Source: Sphingomonadales bacterium
Lineage (GTDB): Bacteria > Pseudomonadota > Alphaproteobacteria > Sphingomonadales > Sphingomonadaceae
Length of the DNA stretch: 64,000 nt
NCBI GenBank assembly: GCA_028868535.1
Contig: JAGWUH010000014.1
Location: 1 to 64,000, forward strand
Reading direction: 5' to 3'
Under the pieces are notes generated by a model. That model saw only the letters and a program-made list of their open reading frames with translations, was not told where the DNA came from and ran no database searches. The position numbers and the translations under genes are program-made. Shown here in pieces: positions 16,702-25,552 of this stretch (position 1 is the first letter of the stretch; each line of letters starts with the position of its first letter).

Positions 16702-17927
16702 TGGCGGAGGACCGTGACGACATCGCGACCCGCCTGGTCGCCGCCGGCCGGCAGGAGGACTGGACCGGCACGCCCGCCTATCCCGGCGCGGTGGTCAATC
16801 CGGCGGTCTGGCGCGGCTCGACCCACCTCTACCCCGACATGGCCGCGTTGCGCCGGGGCCGCCCCAATGCCGACGGCCACTTCTACTACGGCCGGCGCGG
16901 CAGCCCGACGCAATGGGCGCTGGCCGACGCGCTGACCGCGATCGAGCCGGGCGCCGCCGGCACCGTGCTCTACCCCTCGGGCGTCGCCGCGATCGCCGGC
17001 GCGCTGCTGGCGGTGCTGCGCCCCGGCGACGTGCTGCTCGTCACCGACAACGCCTATGAGCCCAGCCGCAACCTCGCCAACGGCCTGCTGCGCGACTACG
17101 GGGTGGAAACCCGCTTCTTCGACCCGCTCGACCTGGCCGGGTTCGAAGTCGCCTGCTGCGACCGCACCCGCGCCGTGCTGCTCGAGGCGCCCGGCAGCCT
17201 GACCATGGAAGTCTGCGACCTGCCGGCGCTGGCCGCGGCGGCGCGCGCACGCGGCGTGGTTTCGCTGCTCGACAACACCTGGGCGTCGCCACTCGGCTTC
17301 CCGGCGCTGGCGCGCGGCATCGACATCACTATCATGAGCCTGACCAAGCACGTCGGCGGCCACTCGGACATGATGATGGGCAGCGCCGCCGCCGGGCCGC
17401 AGTGGTACGGCAAGTTGCGCCGCACCGCGCTGATGCTCGGCAATGTCGTCTCCCCGGACGACGCCGCGCTGGCGCTGCGCGGCCTGCGCACGCTGGCGCT
17501 GCGGCTGGACCGGACGACCGCGGCGGCGCTGCAGGTCGCCACCTGGCTCAGGGCGCGGCCGGAAGTGGCGCACGTGCTGTGCCCGATGCTGCCCGGCGCC
17601 CCCGGCCACGATGCCTGGCGCCGCGACTTCACCGGTGGCTGCGGCCTGTTCTCGTTCGTGCTCGCCGGCGGCACCTCCGCCGCGCGCGACGCGCTGATCG
17701 ATGCGCTCCGCCTGTTCGGCATCGGCTACTCCTGGGGCGGCTTCGAGAGCCTCGCCACCCCGGTCGATCCTGCCGCGATCCGCACCGCATCGTCCTGGCC
17801 CCCCCGGGACTGGAACCCGGAAGATCGCTTCGGCGTGCGGCTGGCGATCGGGCTGGAGCACCCGCAGGACCTGATCGACGATCTTGCCGGGGCGCTCGCC
17901 ACCTGGCGTACCGCCGCCGGGTTTTGA
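16701..17927 (+). CDS. metC: Cystathionine beta-lyase (PLP-dependent trans-sulfuration family)
   Basis: 408-residue PLP enzyme that splits cystathionine to homocysteine, pyruvate and ammonia. Family landmarks include NPAVWRGSTHLYPDM, HFYYGRRGSPTQWALADAL, LYPSGVAAIAGALLAVL, LLEAPGSLTMEVCDLPAL, and the PLP lysine in SLTKHVGGHSD (about residue 216). SWGGFESLA near the C-terminus is typical of MetC rather than cystathionine gamma-synthase. The ATG at 16701 overlaps the sulfurtransferase stop (TGATG); the longer frame from 16638 would overlap 64 bp of that gene without any family similarity. Confidence 0.9.
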   Translation: MAEDRDDIATRLVAAGRQEDWTGTPAYPGAVVNPAVWRGSTHLYPDMAALRRGRPNADGHFYYGRRGSPTQWALADALTAIEPGAAGTVLYPSGVAAIAGALLAVLRPGDVLLVTDNAYEPSRNLANGLLRDYGVETRFFDPLDLAGFEVACCDRTRAVLLEAPGSLTMEVCDLPALAAAARARGVVSLLDNTWASPLGFPALARGIDITIMSLTKHVGGHSDMMMGSAAAGPQWYGKLRRTALMLGNVVSPDDAALALRGLRTLALRLDRTTAAALQVATWLRARPEVAHVLCPMLPGAPGHDAWRRDFTGGCGLFSFVLAGGTSAARDALIDALRLFGIGYSWGGFESLATPVDPAAIRTASSWPPRDWNPEDRFGVRLAIGLEHPQDLIDDLAGALATWRTAAGF

Positions 17928-17945
17928 ACCGCACGCGATTGCGGT
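17928..17945 (+). terminator. Short hairpin directly after metC
   Basis: ACCGCA at 17928-17933 pairs with TGCGGT at 17940-17945 around a six-base loop, starting at the first base after the metC stop. There is no T run, so it could be a weak terminator or an RNA-stabilising hairpin. Confidence 0.35.
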
Positions 17946-18039
17946 GGGGAATCCTACGTAGTTCTCCGCCGGTAGGGCATCAGCCCCTGTCAGCCCTTCT
18001 CCGCTATCGTGCAGTCTTTGCTGGCCGCAGGACAACGGC

Positions 18040-20202
18040 GTGGATCTCGCCTTTCACAAGGACGCATTCGCAGCGCGCACCCGCCCGGTCGCCGCCGAGA
18101 TCGCGGATGTCGCCGCCACGCTGGCCGTCCCGCGCGATCTCTCGGTGCTCGACGACGTCCCGCAGATGATCTGGATCGCCGATCCCGACGGCGGCCTGAT
18201 CCACTGGAACGCCGAGCTGGCGCGCTTCGTCGGCTTCACCCTCGCCGATCCCGACGCGCTGGCCTGGCGCAAGCAACTGCTTCATCCCGAGGACCGCGCG
18301 ACCGCGCGCGCCAGCTGGGCCGCGGCCATCGCCGCCCGCGAGGCCTTCTCCTGCACCTTCCGCGTCCGCTCGAACGACGGCTTCCGCTGGGTCCGCAGCC
18401 GCGGCCGGCCCCGCCTCGCCCCCGACGGCGCGATCCTCCAGTGGTTCGGAACCTTCGACGAGGTCCACGAGGCGGTGCTGGTCGAGGAGCGGCTGCGCGA
18501 GGTGCGCAGCATCCGCGACAACATCCTCGAGGCGAGCTCGGACTGCATCAAGGTGCTCACGCTCGACGGAACGCTGAAGCAGATCAACGACTACGGCGTC
18601 GCCGCGCTCGAACTGCCGAGCCGCGAGGCGGTGATCGGCAGCAGCTGGATCGAGTTCTGGCCGAAAGCCGGCCGCAGGCGCGCCGCCGACGCGATCCGGG
18701 CGGCGGCGGCGGGCAAGGTCGCCCGGTTCGCCGGCCATTGCTTCACCCTCAAGGGCGCCGAATGCTGGTGGGACAACCTGCTGACGCCGATCCGCGATGC
18801 CGATGGCCGGCCCGAAAGCATCCTGTGCATCTCGCGCAACGTCACCGGCCAGAAGCGCGCCGCCGAAGGCCTGCGCCGCAGCAGCGAGCGTGATGCCCTG
18901 ACCGGCCTGCCCAACCGGCGCGCCTTCGAGCGCCACCTCAAGCGCGTGATCGCCTCCGCGCGCGAGGCCGGCAGCAACGTCGCGCTGGTGCTGATCGATC
19001 TCGATCATTTCAAGAACCTCAACGATACGCTCGGCCACCTCGCCGGCGATCACCTGCTCCGCGTCTTCGGCCGCCGGCTTCGCTCGCTCGCCGGGGATCG
19101 CGTCTCGGTCGCCCGGCTGGGCGGCGACGAGTTCGCGGTCGTGCTCAGCGATTGCCGCGACGAGCGCGAGGCGCTGGAGACCGCCGCCGCGGTGATGCGT
19201 CGCAACGAGGAGCCGGTCACCTTCGGCGGCCGCAGCATCAACGGCGGCCTCAGCATCGGCTGTGCCGTCTACCCGCGCGATGCCGGCAGCGCCCGCGACC
19301 TGTTCAAGCTCGCCGACATCGCGCTCTACGACATCAAGGCCGGCGGGCGCGGCGGCGCGCAACTGTTCAACCCCTCGATGATGGACGCGGCGGAAGCCAA
19401 GGCGCAACAGCTCGACCTCGCCCGGCGCGCGATCCAGCATCGCATGATCGTGCCGCACTACCAGCCCAAGGTCAGCCTCGACGACGGCACCGTCGTCGGC
19501 TTCGAGGCCCTGCTGCGGCTCGAGATGCCGGGGTTCGGCCTCGGCCACCCCGCCGCCATCGCCGCCGCCTTCAACGAATACGACCTCGCCAGCCGGATCA
19601 GCGCGCAGATGCAGGATGCGGTGCTGGCGGACGTCGCCCAGTGGCGCGCCGCCGGTCTGGATCCGGGCACGGTATCGATCAATGCCTCGCCGGTGGAATT
19701 CCTGCGCGACGATTATGCCGAGCGGCTGCTGGCGCGGATCGAGCGCCACGGCGTCGAGCCCGCCGTCATCGAGATCGAGATCACCGAGCACGGCCTGCTC
19801 GACCGCGGATCGCGCCAGGTCATGCGGGCGCTGGAGGCCCTGACCGCGGCCGGGGTGCGCATCGCGCTCGACGATTTCGGCACCGGCAACGCCTCGCTGA
19901 CCCACCTCCGCGAGTTCCCGGTCACCTCGCTGAAGATCGACAAGTCATTCATCCGGCGGATGATGACCAATCTCGAGACGCTGGCGATCGTCCAGGCCAT
20001 GATCCGGCTCGGCTCTGCCCTGTCGATCGAGGTCATTGCCGAAGGGATCGAGACGCCCGAACAGTTGCACCTGCTGGCCGAATCGGGCTGCGGCATCGGC
20101 CAGGGCTACCTGATCGGCAAGGCGATGCCCGCCGCGCAGGCAGCCGCCGGCCTCCGGAAGCGGACCTGGGGGTTCCGGCGCAGCAGCGCGCCGGCCGCCT
20201 GA
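18040..20202 (+). CDS. PAS-PAS-GGDEF-EAL cyclic-di-GMP enzyme
   Basis: 720 residues, GTG start at 18040 with AGGA upstream. Two PAS domains come first: VPQMIWIADPDGGLIHWNAEL with PEDRATAR, and DNILEASSDCIKVLTLDG. A GGDEF domain follows (DALTGLPNRRAFE, LIDLDHFKNLNDTLGH, ARLGGDEFAVV), then an EAL domain. Both catalytic sites look intact: GGDEF is exact, and the EAL domain keeps EALLR, SINASP, EIEITEH, ALDDFGTGN, LKIDKSF, EVIAEGIE and the GQGY glutamine. No RxxD inhibitory site is found five residues before GGDEF. No transmembrane segment is visible, so it is probably cytoplasmic. Net activity cannot be predicted. Confidence 0.92.
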   Translation: MDLAFHKDAFAARTRPVAAEIADVAATLAVPRDLSVLDDVPQMIWIADPDGGLIHWNAELARFVGFTLADPDALAWRKQLLHPEDRATARASWAAAIAAREAFSCTFRVRSNDGFRWVRSRGRPRLAPDGAILQWFGTFDEVHEAVLVEERLREVRSIRDNILEASSDCIKVLTLDGTLKQINDYGVAALELPSREAVIGSSWIEFWPKAGRRRAADAIRAAAAGKVARFAGHCFTLKGAECWWDNLLTPIRDADGRPESILCISRNVTGQKRAAEGLRRSSERDALTGLPNRRAFERHLKRVIASAREAGSNVALVLIDLDHFKNLNDTLGHLAGDHLLRVFGRRLRSLAGDRVSVARLGGDEFAVVLSDCRDEREALETAAAVMRRNEEPVTFGGRSINGGLSIGCAVYPRDAGSARDLFKLADIALYDIKAGGRGGAQLFNPSMMDAAEAKAQQLDLARRAIQHRMIVPHYQPKVSLDDGTVVGFEALLRLEMPGFGLGHPAAIAAAFNEYDLASRISAQMQDAVLADVAQWRAAGLDPGTVSINASPVEFLRDDYAERLLARIERHGVEPAVIEIEITEHGLLDRGSRQVMRALEALTAAGVRIALDDFGTGNASLTHLREFPVTSLKIDKSFIRRMMTNLETLAIVQAMIRLGSALSIEVIAEGIETPEQLHLLAESGCGIGQGYLIGKAMPAAQAAAGLRKRTWGFRRSSAPAA

Positions 20203-20241
20203 AGCGCCAGCCGCCTGAAGCGCCAGCCGCCTGAAGCGCCG
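20194..20241 (+). repeat. Three tandem copies of a 16-bp unit across the GGDEF-EAL stop codon
   Basis: The unit GCCGCCTGAAGCGCCA is repeated at 20194-20209, 20210-20225 and 20226-20241, the last copy with one change at its final base. The stop codon of the preceding gene (TGA 20200-20202) is inside the first unit, so extra copies lie in the 3' untranslated part. The repeats fill most of the gap to the convergent gene ending at 20251. Confidence 0.9.
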
Positions 20242-20250
20242 GCGCCCGGC

Positions 20251-20871
20251 TCAGGGCGCCAGCGGATTTGGCCGATGCGGGGCGACGCGGGTCAACCGGT
20301 TGCTGTCGCGGTGATGGAACGTCTCGCCGCGAATGATCATCACCGTGTCCTCCTCATAGGACCAGGTGCCGTCGTCATGGATGGTAACGGTGATCTCGAA
20401 CGATTCGGTGCGGAAGTTCGCTTCGAGGTAGGGGTTGGAGCAGATGCCGAAAGCGGTGTCGCCGCGCCGCGCCTTCAGCGTGAACTGCCGGGCATCGGGC
20501 CGGGCCTTGCCCGCCGCCAGCACCGTCTGGCCGCGCGGGATCGTCAGGCTGTGCAGGACGGTTTCGGTCGCCGGTTCCCACAGCCAGTACCCGACCTGGT
20601 CGTGATAGGTGCCGTGCTCGCCCGGCTTGTTCATCCAGGTGTGGTAGCGCAGCGCATAAAGCGTCTGCGGGCCGTTGTTGCCGGGATCGACCGGATGCAG
20701 CTCGATCCGCTCCTCGAACGGATGGGTGCGGGGTCCGGATGCCTTGGGGGCAATGTCGACCCCGCCCTTCCCGACCCACACCCCCGCCATCGGCGCCAGC
20801 GGCCCGAGCGCGGCGACGGTATCGGGATTGGTCGGCCCTTCCGCATAGATGTCCTGGCCATAGCTGCTCAT
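20251..20871 (-). CDS. FABP/nitrobindin-like heme-binding beta-barrel protein
   Basis: 206 residues with the pattern of the DUF1794/FABP-like family: LAPMAGVWVGKGGVDIAP near the N-terminus, corresponding to the GxWxGxG strand, then ERIELHPVDPGNNG, LYALRYHTWMNK, VGYWLWEPATETVLHSLTIPRGQTVLA and TVMIIRGETFHHRDSNRLTRV. In bacterial nitrobindins a C-terminal histidine ligates heme; the HHRDSNRLTRV segment is the best place for it here. Actual heme binding is inferred. It stands alone between convergent and same-strand neighbours, and the 47-bp gap before the next gene has no clear signal. Confidence 0.72.
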   Translation of the reverse strand: MSSYGQDIYAEGPTNPDTVAALGPLAPMAGVWVGKGGVDIAPKASGPRTHPFEERIELHPVDPGNNGPQTLYALRYHTWMNKPGEHGTYHDQVGYWLWEPATETVLHSLTIPRGQTVLAAGKARPDARQFTLKARRGDTAFGICSNPYLEANFRTESFEITVTIHDDGTWSYEEDTVMIIRGETFHHRDSNRLTRVAPHRPNPLAP

Positions 20872-20918
20872 GGGTCCCTCCGTTCACCGGCAAGGCTAGC
20901 GTTTGCAGCCCCGGCTTT

Positions 20919-21242
20919 TCAAGAGGACGCGACGGTCGTGGCCACAGCGGCGCTGCCGTCGCTGACGTACTGGCGGATCTGCGGCCGTCCCTCCATCAGC
21001 GCCAGCGCGCGCGGCAGGCTGTCGCGCACCCACGGCGCCGCCATGTGGGCAGCGTGGGCCGCGGCGTCGGCATAGACCTCGACGATGCAGAAGCCATCGG
21101 CCTCGTCGACGCTGCGCGCCAGCGCATAATGAACGACGCCCGGCTCCCGCGCGCGGGTGGTGGCGACGACCTCCGCCATCAGGGCGATGAAGGCAGCCTG
21201 GTTGCCGGGAGCGACGCGCACGTGGACGATGAAGGTGATCAC
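20919..21242 (-). CDS. Antibiotic-biosynthesis-monooxygenase (ABM) domain protein
   Basis: A 107-108-residue ferredoxin-like alpha/beta protein: ITFIVHVRVAPGNQAAFIALMAEVVATTRAREPGVVHY is the ABM first half, and DGFCIVEVYADAAAHAAHMAAPWVRDSLP the second. Members act as small cofactor-free oxygenases or stress proteins. The start is taken as the GTG at 21242 because the domain begins there; the frame continues upstream to 21452 with arginine-rich sequence that is not family-like. The 194-bp gap 21243-21436 to the divergent CoA-transferase holds no other gene I can support. Confidence 0.75.
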   Translation of the reverse strand: MITFIVHVRVAPGNQAAFIALMAEVVATTRAREPGVVHYALARSVDEADGFCIVEVYADAAAHAAHMAAPWVRDSLPRALALMEGRPQIRQYVSDGSAAVATTVASS

Positions 21243-21436
21243 CCGGCGATGCTGCACCGTTTTGCGCCGATGGTCGAGCCGCGGCAGTCGCGACGGCGCC
21301 GCGGCGCGAGGACGGCGCTGCGGCTGCAGGCATCCCCCGCCTCGCAAGGGCGGCAAGGGCACGACCCGGTCCAGATCAATCGCCTTGTCGTGATGCGCGT
21401 GTATGATCGATTCGCAGGACCCCACGGGAGCAGGCG

Positions 21437-22741
21437 ATGGATCACGACGCACTCTACCGCTCGAAACTGGTTTCGGCGGACACGGCTATCGCCTCGATCG
21501 CCTCGAACATGGACATCGCCATGGGCATGGCCGTGGCCGAACCGCCGGCGCTGCTCGCGGCACTGGCGCGGCGGGTCGAGGCGGCCGGGCTCGCGGACTT
21601 GCGGCTGTGGTACTTCCACTCGCTCGAAGCGGCGGGAAGCACCCTGCTTCGCCAGGACCTGCTCGATCGCGTCCGTCCCCACTGCATGTTCCTGAGCGGG
21701 ATCGAGCGCGCGTTGATCCGCGGCGATCGATCGGGGCGCGACTACGGCCCAATCGAGTTCGTGCCGATCGCCTTCAGCGAATCGCCCGCCCTGTTCTCCG
21801 ACCGCATCGACCTCGACGTCTGCATCACCACGGTCTCGCCGATGGACCGGCACGGGTGGTTCACCTTCGGCGCCAGCAACGACTACACCTCCACCGCGGC
21901 GCGGCGCGCCGGGCGGCTGATCGTCGAGGTCAACCCGGCGATGCCGCGCGTGTTCGGCGATTCGCTGCTGCATGTCTCGGAAGTCGACGCCATCGTCGAG
22001 AACGCCTGCCCGCTCCCCGAGGTTTCCTGCGGCGAAGCCAGCGCCGAGGAACAGGCGATCGCCGCGATCATCGCCGGCATGATCGGCGATGGCGCCTGCC
22101 TGCAGATGGGCATCGGCACCCTGCCCGCCGCCGTCTGCGCGCTGCTGCGCGACCGGCGCGACCTCGGCATCCACACCGAGCTGCTGACACCGCCGCTGGC
22201 CGAGCTGATCCGCTGCGGCGCCGTCACCAACAAGGCCAAGCAGACCTACCGCGGCCGCAGCGTCTTCACTTTCGCGATGGGCGACCGCGCGTTCTACGAC
22301 TTCATCGACGACAACCCCGCCCTGCACGCGCTGCCGGTCGATCTCGTCAACGATCCGCGCCACATCGCCAAGAACGACAACGTCGTCTCGGTCAACGGCA
22401 CGCTCCAGGTCGATCTCTCGGGCGCCTGCAACTCGGAGCACCTGATGGGACGGCAATACTCGGGCTCGGGCGGCCAGCTCGACTTCGTGCGGGGCGCGCG
22501 GGCATCGCGCGGGGGCAAGTCGATCATCGCCTGCCAGTCCACCGCCCGCGACGGCACCGTCAGCCGCATCGTGCCGGCGCTCGACGGCCCGGTGACGACC
22601 CCGCGCAACGACACCCAGATCGTCGTCACCGAATATGGCTGGGCCGATCTCACCGGCCTGTCCCTCAAGGAACGCGCCGAAGCGCTGATCGGCCTGGCCC
22701 ATCCGAAGTTCCGGGAGCAATTGCGCGGGACAAACGCCTGA
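21437..22741 (+). CDS. Acetyl-CoA hydrolase/transferase family CoA-transferase
   Basis: 434 residues, class I CoA-transferase of the acetyl-CoA hydrolase/4-hydroxybutyrate CoA-transferase group. The N-terminal domain includes SNMDIAMGMAVAEPPALL; the C-terminal domain has LQMGIGTLPAAVCALL, GIHTELLTPPLAELIRCGAVTNKAKQ around the expected catalytic glutamate, then QVDLSGACNSEHLMGRQYSGSGGQLDFVRGA, and VTEYGWADLTGLSLKERAEALI. It transfers CoA between short acyl groups, or hydrolyses acetyl-CoA. GGGAGCAGG lies about 6 bases before the ATG. It is separated from the sulfur operon by 83 bp. Confidence 0.87.
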   Translation: MDHDALYRSKLVSADTAIASIASNMDIAMGMAVAEPPALLAALARRVEAAGLADLRLWYFHSLEAAGSTLLRQDLLDRVRPHCMFLSGIERALIRGDRSGRDYGPIEFVPIAFSESPALFSDRIDLDVCITTVSPMDRHGWFTFGASNDYTSTAARRAGRLIVEVNPAMPRVFGDSLLHVSEVDAIVENACPLPEVSCGEASAEEQAIAAIIAGMIGDGACLQMGIGTLPAAVCALLRDRRDLGIHTELLTPPLAELIRCGAVTNKAKQTYRGRSVFTFAMGDRAFYDFIDDNPALHALPVDLVNDPRHIAKNDNVVSVNGTLQVDLSGACNSEHLMGRQYSGSGGQLDFVRGARASRGGKSIIACQSTARDGTVSRIVPALDGPVTTPRNDTQIVVTEYGWADLTGLSLKERAEALIGLAHPKFREQLRGTNA

Positions 22742-22791
22742 TTCCGCACTCGCCCAAGCCCAGCTTCACCGGCGCCAAGCCATTATGACTC

Positions 22792-22820
22792 GCCTCTTGC
22801 GAGAGGTTCGCGCAAGGGGG
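22792..22820 (+). promoter_or_regulatory. Alternative hairpins covering the ribosome binding site of the sulfur operon
   Basis: Bases 22793-22801 can pair with 22811-22819 (nine pairs, one a T-G wobble, nine-base loop), which buries the AAGGGGG ribosome binding site just before the ATG at 22825. A competing five-pair hairpin joins 22793-22797 to 22802-22806 around the tetraloop TGCG (a UNCG-type loop in RNA) and leaves that site free. The two cannot form together. This is an RNA-switch-like arrangement read by eye; no ligand is implied. Confidence 0.45.
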
Positions 22821-22824
22821 CGGC

Positions 22825-23622
22825 ATGAACATGATGTCCCCTGCGCCCGCCGAACGCGAGATCGCGCCCGGCAAGGTCTGGCTGGTCGGCGCCGGCCCCG
22901 GCGATCCCGACCTGCTGACGCTGCGCGCGGCGCGGCTGCTGATGGCGGCAAAGGTGATCGTCCACGACGGCCTCGTCGATGCGCGCATCCTCGCCATGGC
23001 GCCGGCTGCCGCGCGGCTGATCTCGGTGGCAAAGCGCCGCAACCGCCATTCGATGCCGCAGGACGAGATCAATGCCCTGCTGGTCGCCGAGGCGCTGGCC
23101 GGGCGGGACGTGGTGCGGCTGAAGGGCGGCGATCCGTTCGTGTTCGGCCGCGGCGGCGAGGAACTTGACGCCTGCCGCGCCGCCGGCGTCGACTGCGAGG
23201 TCGTCCCCGGCATTTCCGCCGCGCTGGGGGCGGCGGCTGCGGCGCGTCTGCCGCTCACCCATCGCGACAGCGCCAGCGTCGTCAGCTTCGTCGCCGGCCA
23301 GTGCAAGGGCCTGACCGAGCAGGACTGGCGCGGCCTCGCCGGTCCGGGGCGGACCCTGGTGATCTACATGGGCCTTGCCAACGCCGAGGCGATCGCCGCC
23401 AAGCTGATCGACGAGGGCCTGGCCCCGGAAACCGCCGTCGCGGTGATCGAGAACGCCAGCCGTCCGGAGATGCGGGTGGTCCGCTGCGCGCTGGTCGGCC
23501 TGGGTGAGACGGTCGCCGGGCAGAACCTGCGCGGCCCCGCGGTGATCGTCGTCGGCGCCGTCGCCGCCCGCGACGGCCGTGATTTCGAATTGCGCGCATT
23601 GGCGCTGGAGGGCGTGTCTTGA
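22825..23622 (+). CDS. cobA: Uroporphyrinogen-III C-methyltransferase (siroheme pathway)
   Basis: SAM-dependent methyltransferase that makes precorrin-2 from uroporphyrinogen III, feeding siroheme for the sulfite reductase downstream. 265 residues with the family blocks VWLVGAGPGDPDLLTLRAARLL, VVRLKGGDPFVFGRGGEE, VPGISAALGAAAAARLPLTHRD and LVIYMGL, ASRPEMRVV. It is the CobA/SUMT form without the oxidase/ferrochelatase half of CysG, so those steps must be encoded elsewhere. First gene of the sulfur operon; its stop overlaps the TTG start of the next gene. Confidence 0.93.
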   Translation: MNMMSPAPAEREIAPGKVWLVGAGPGDPDLLTLRAARLLMAAKVIVHDGLVDARILAMAPAAARLISVAKRRNRHSMPQDEINALLVAEALAGRDVVRLKGGDPFVFGRGGEELDACRAAGVDCEVVPGISAALGAAAAARLPLTHRDSASVVSFVAGQCKGLTEQDWRGLAGPGRTLVIYMGLANAEAIAAKLIDEGLAPETAVAVIENASRPEMRVVRCALVGLGETVAGQNLRGPAVIVVGAVAARDGRDFELRALALEGVS

Positions 23623-23915
23623 AGATCCTGACGGGAAATGACCTGCGCAGCGGCGCAGTGGTATGGTGGGACGGCAGCGGCTGGTCGCTGCACGTCGCAC
23701 AGGCGGCCGACGTCGGCCACGACGGCGATGTCATCGCCGCGCGCGAGGTAGCGGCGCGGGCCGTCGTCTCGCCCTACGTGATCGACGGCGAGAAGGTCGA
23801 CGGCGAAGTCCGGCCGGCCCACATCAAGGACCGCATTCGCGCGCTCGGGCCGACCGTGCGCCTCGACCTTTCCCTCAAGCCCGCCGACCCGGCGGCCGGC
23901 GACTGGGTGATCTGA
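23619..23915 (+). CDS. DUF2849 protein of the sulfite-reduction operon
   Basis: A 98-residue protein beginning at a TTG whose last two bases are in the cobA stop (TTGA). It reads KILTGNDLRSGAVVWWDGSGW, then VHVAQ-like beta strands and VSPYVIDGEKVDGEVRPAHIKDRIRALGPTVR. This matches the DUF2849 family, which in Alphaproteobacteria sits between the siroheme methyltransferase and sulfite reductase. No biochemical role is established that I can name; a small scaffold or electron-transfer accessory for sulfite reductase is a guess from position. Two bases separate it from cysI. Confidence 0.8.
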   Translation: MKILTGNDLRSGAVVWWDGSGWSLHVAQAADVGHDGDVIAAREVAARAVVSPYVIDGEKVDGEVRPAHIKDRIRALGPTVRLDLSLKPADPAAGDWVI

Positions 23916-23917
23916 CC

Positions 23918-25552
23918 ATGTACAAGTACGATTCCTACGACCAGGCGATGGTCGATGCCCGCGTCGCCGAGTTCCGCGACCAGACCCGCCGCCGCCTCGA
24001 AGGCCACCTGACCGAAGACCAGTTCCGCCCGCTGCGGCTGATGAACGGGCTCTACCTCCAGCTCCACGCCTACATGCTGCGCGTCGCGGTGCCCTACGGC
24101 ACGCTCAGCAGCGCGCAGATGCGGATGCTCGGCGACATCGCCGACAAGTACGATCGCGGCTACGGCCACTTCACCACCCGCCAGAACATCCAGTACAACT
24201 GGATCAAGCTGGAGGACGCACCCGACATCCTCGCCGATCTGGCGACGGTCGAGATGCACGCGATCCAGACCAGCGGCAACTGCATCCGCAACATCAGCTC
24301 GGACCAGTACGCCGGCGCGGTCGCGGACGAGATCGTCGATCCAAGGCCTTACGCCGAATTGCTGCGCCAGTGGTCGAGCTTCCATCCCGAATTTCTCGCG
24401 CTGCCGCGCAAGTTCAAGATCGCGGTGATCGCCAGCGAGACCGACCGCGCGGCGATGCGGCTGCACGACATCGGCATCAAGCTGGTGCGCAACGCCGCCG
24501 GCGAACTGGGCGCCGCGTTCTATGTCGGCGGCGGCATGGGCCGCACCCCGATGATCGCGCCGCTGATCCGCGAGTTCGTGCCGCTCGACCAGCTGATCAC
24601 CTACAGCGAGGCCTGCCTGCGGGTCTACAATCGCCACGGCCGCCGCGACAACAAGTACAAGGCGCGGATCAAGATCCTCGTCCACGAGCTCGGCAAGGAG
24701 GAGTATACCCGCCAGGTCGAGGCCGAATTCGCGCACCTGCTGAATCAGGATATCGAGCCGCCGCTGGCCGAACTGGCGCGGATCAAGGCGCAGTTCGTCG
24801 ATCCGCCGTTCGCGGCCGGCCTGCCCGACGCGGTCGATCGTTCCGATCCCGATTTCGCGCTGTGGGTCGATCGCAACACGCTGGCGCACAAGGCGCCGGG
24901 CTATGCGGTCGCGGTGGTCAGCCTCAAGCCGGTCGGCGGCATCCCCGGCGACGCCACGGCCGACCAGATCCGGCTGATGGCCGATCTCGCCAGGGAATAT
25001 TCGTTCGACGAGCTGCGCGTCACCCACGCCCAGAACATCGTCTTCCCGCACGTCCGCAAGGCCGATCTCCATGCATTGTGGAGCAAGCTGGAAGCGGCCG
25101 GCCTGGGCACCCCGAACCTCGACCAGATCGGCGACATCATCGCCTGCCCGGGGCTCGACTATTGCAGCCTCGCCAACGCGCGTTCGATCCCGGTCGCGCA
25201 GAAGATTTCCGAACGCTTCGCCGCCAATGGCAAGCAGGATGCGATCGGCGAGCTCAAGCTCAAGATCTCGGGCTGCATCAACGCCTGCGGCCACCACCAC
25301 GCCGGCCACATCGGCATCCTCGGCGTCGACCGCAAGGGCACCGAGAACTACCAGCTCCTGCTCGGCGGCAGCGAGGGGGCCGACTGCTCGCTGGGCACGA
25401 TCACCGGCCCGGGCTTCAGCGAGGACGGCGTCGTCGACGCGATCGAGAAGGCGACCGACCTCTACCTCGAGCAGCGCCAGGACGGCGAACGCTTCCTCGA
25501 CACCTTCCGCCGGATCGGCATGGCCCCGTTCAAGGACAAGATCTATGGCTGA
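23918..25552 (+). CDS. cysI: Sulfite reductase, siroheme/[4Fe-4S] hemoprotein subunit
   Basis: Reduces sulfite to sulfide with six electrons in sulfate assimilation. 544 residues with the two ferredoxin-like halves (RLMNGLYLQLHAYMLRVAVPYG, GHFTTRQNIQYNWIKL, QTSGNCIRNISSDQYAG) and the metal site CPGLDYC (C-x5-C) followed by SGCINAC (C-x3-C), which binds the siroheme-bridged [4Fe-4S] cluster. The ATG at 23918 lies two bases after the DUF2849 stop; the longer frame from 23663 would overlap that gene entirely. No cysJ flavoprotein is present, so electrons may come from ferredoxin. Confidence 0.93.
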   Translation: MYKYDSYDQAMVDARVAEFRDQTRRRLEGHLTEDQFRPLRLMNGLYLQLHAYMLRVAVPYGTLSSAQMRMLGDIADKYDRGYGHFTTRQNIQYNWIKLEDAPDILADLATVEMHAIQTSGNCIRNISSDQYAGAVADEIVDPRPYAELLRQWSSFHPEFLALPRKFKIAVIASETDRAAMRLHDIGIKLVRNAAGELGAAFYVGGGMGRTPMIAPLIREFVPLDQLITYSEACLRVYNRHGRRDNKYKARIKILVHELGKEEYTRQVEAEFAHLLNQDIEPPLAELARIKAQFVDPPFAAGLPDAVDRSDPDFALWVDRNTLAHKAPGYAVAVVSLKPVGGIPGDATADQIRLMADLAREYSFDELRVTHAQNIVFPHVRKADLHALWSKLEAAGLGTPNLDQIGDIIACPGLDYCSLANARSIPVAQKISERFAANGKQDAIGELKLKISGCINACGHHHAGHIGILGVDRKGTENYQLLLGGSEGADCSLGTITGPGFSEDGVVDAIEKATDLYLEQRQDGERFLDTFRRIGMAPFKDKIYG

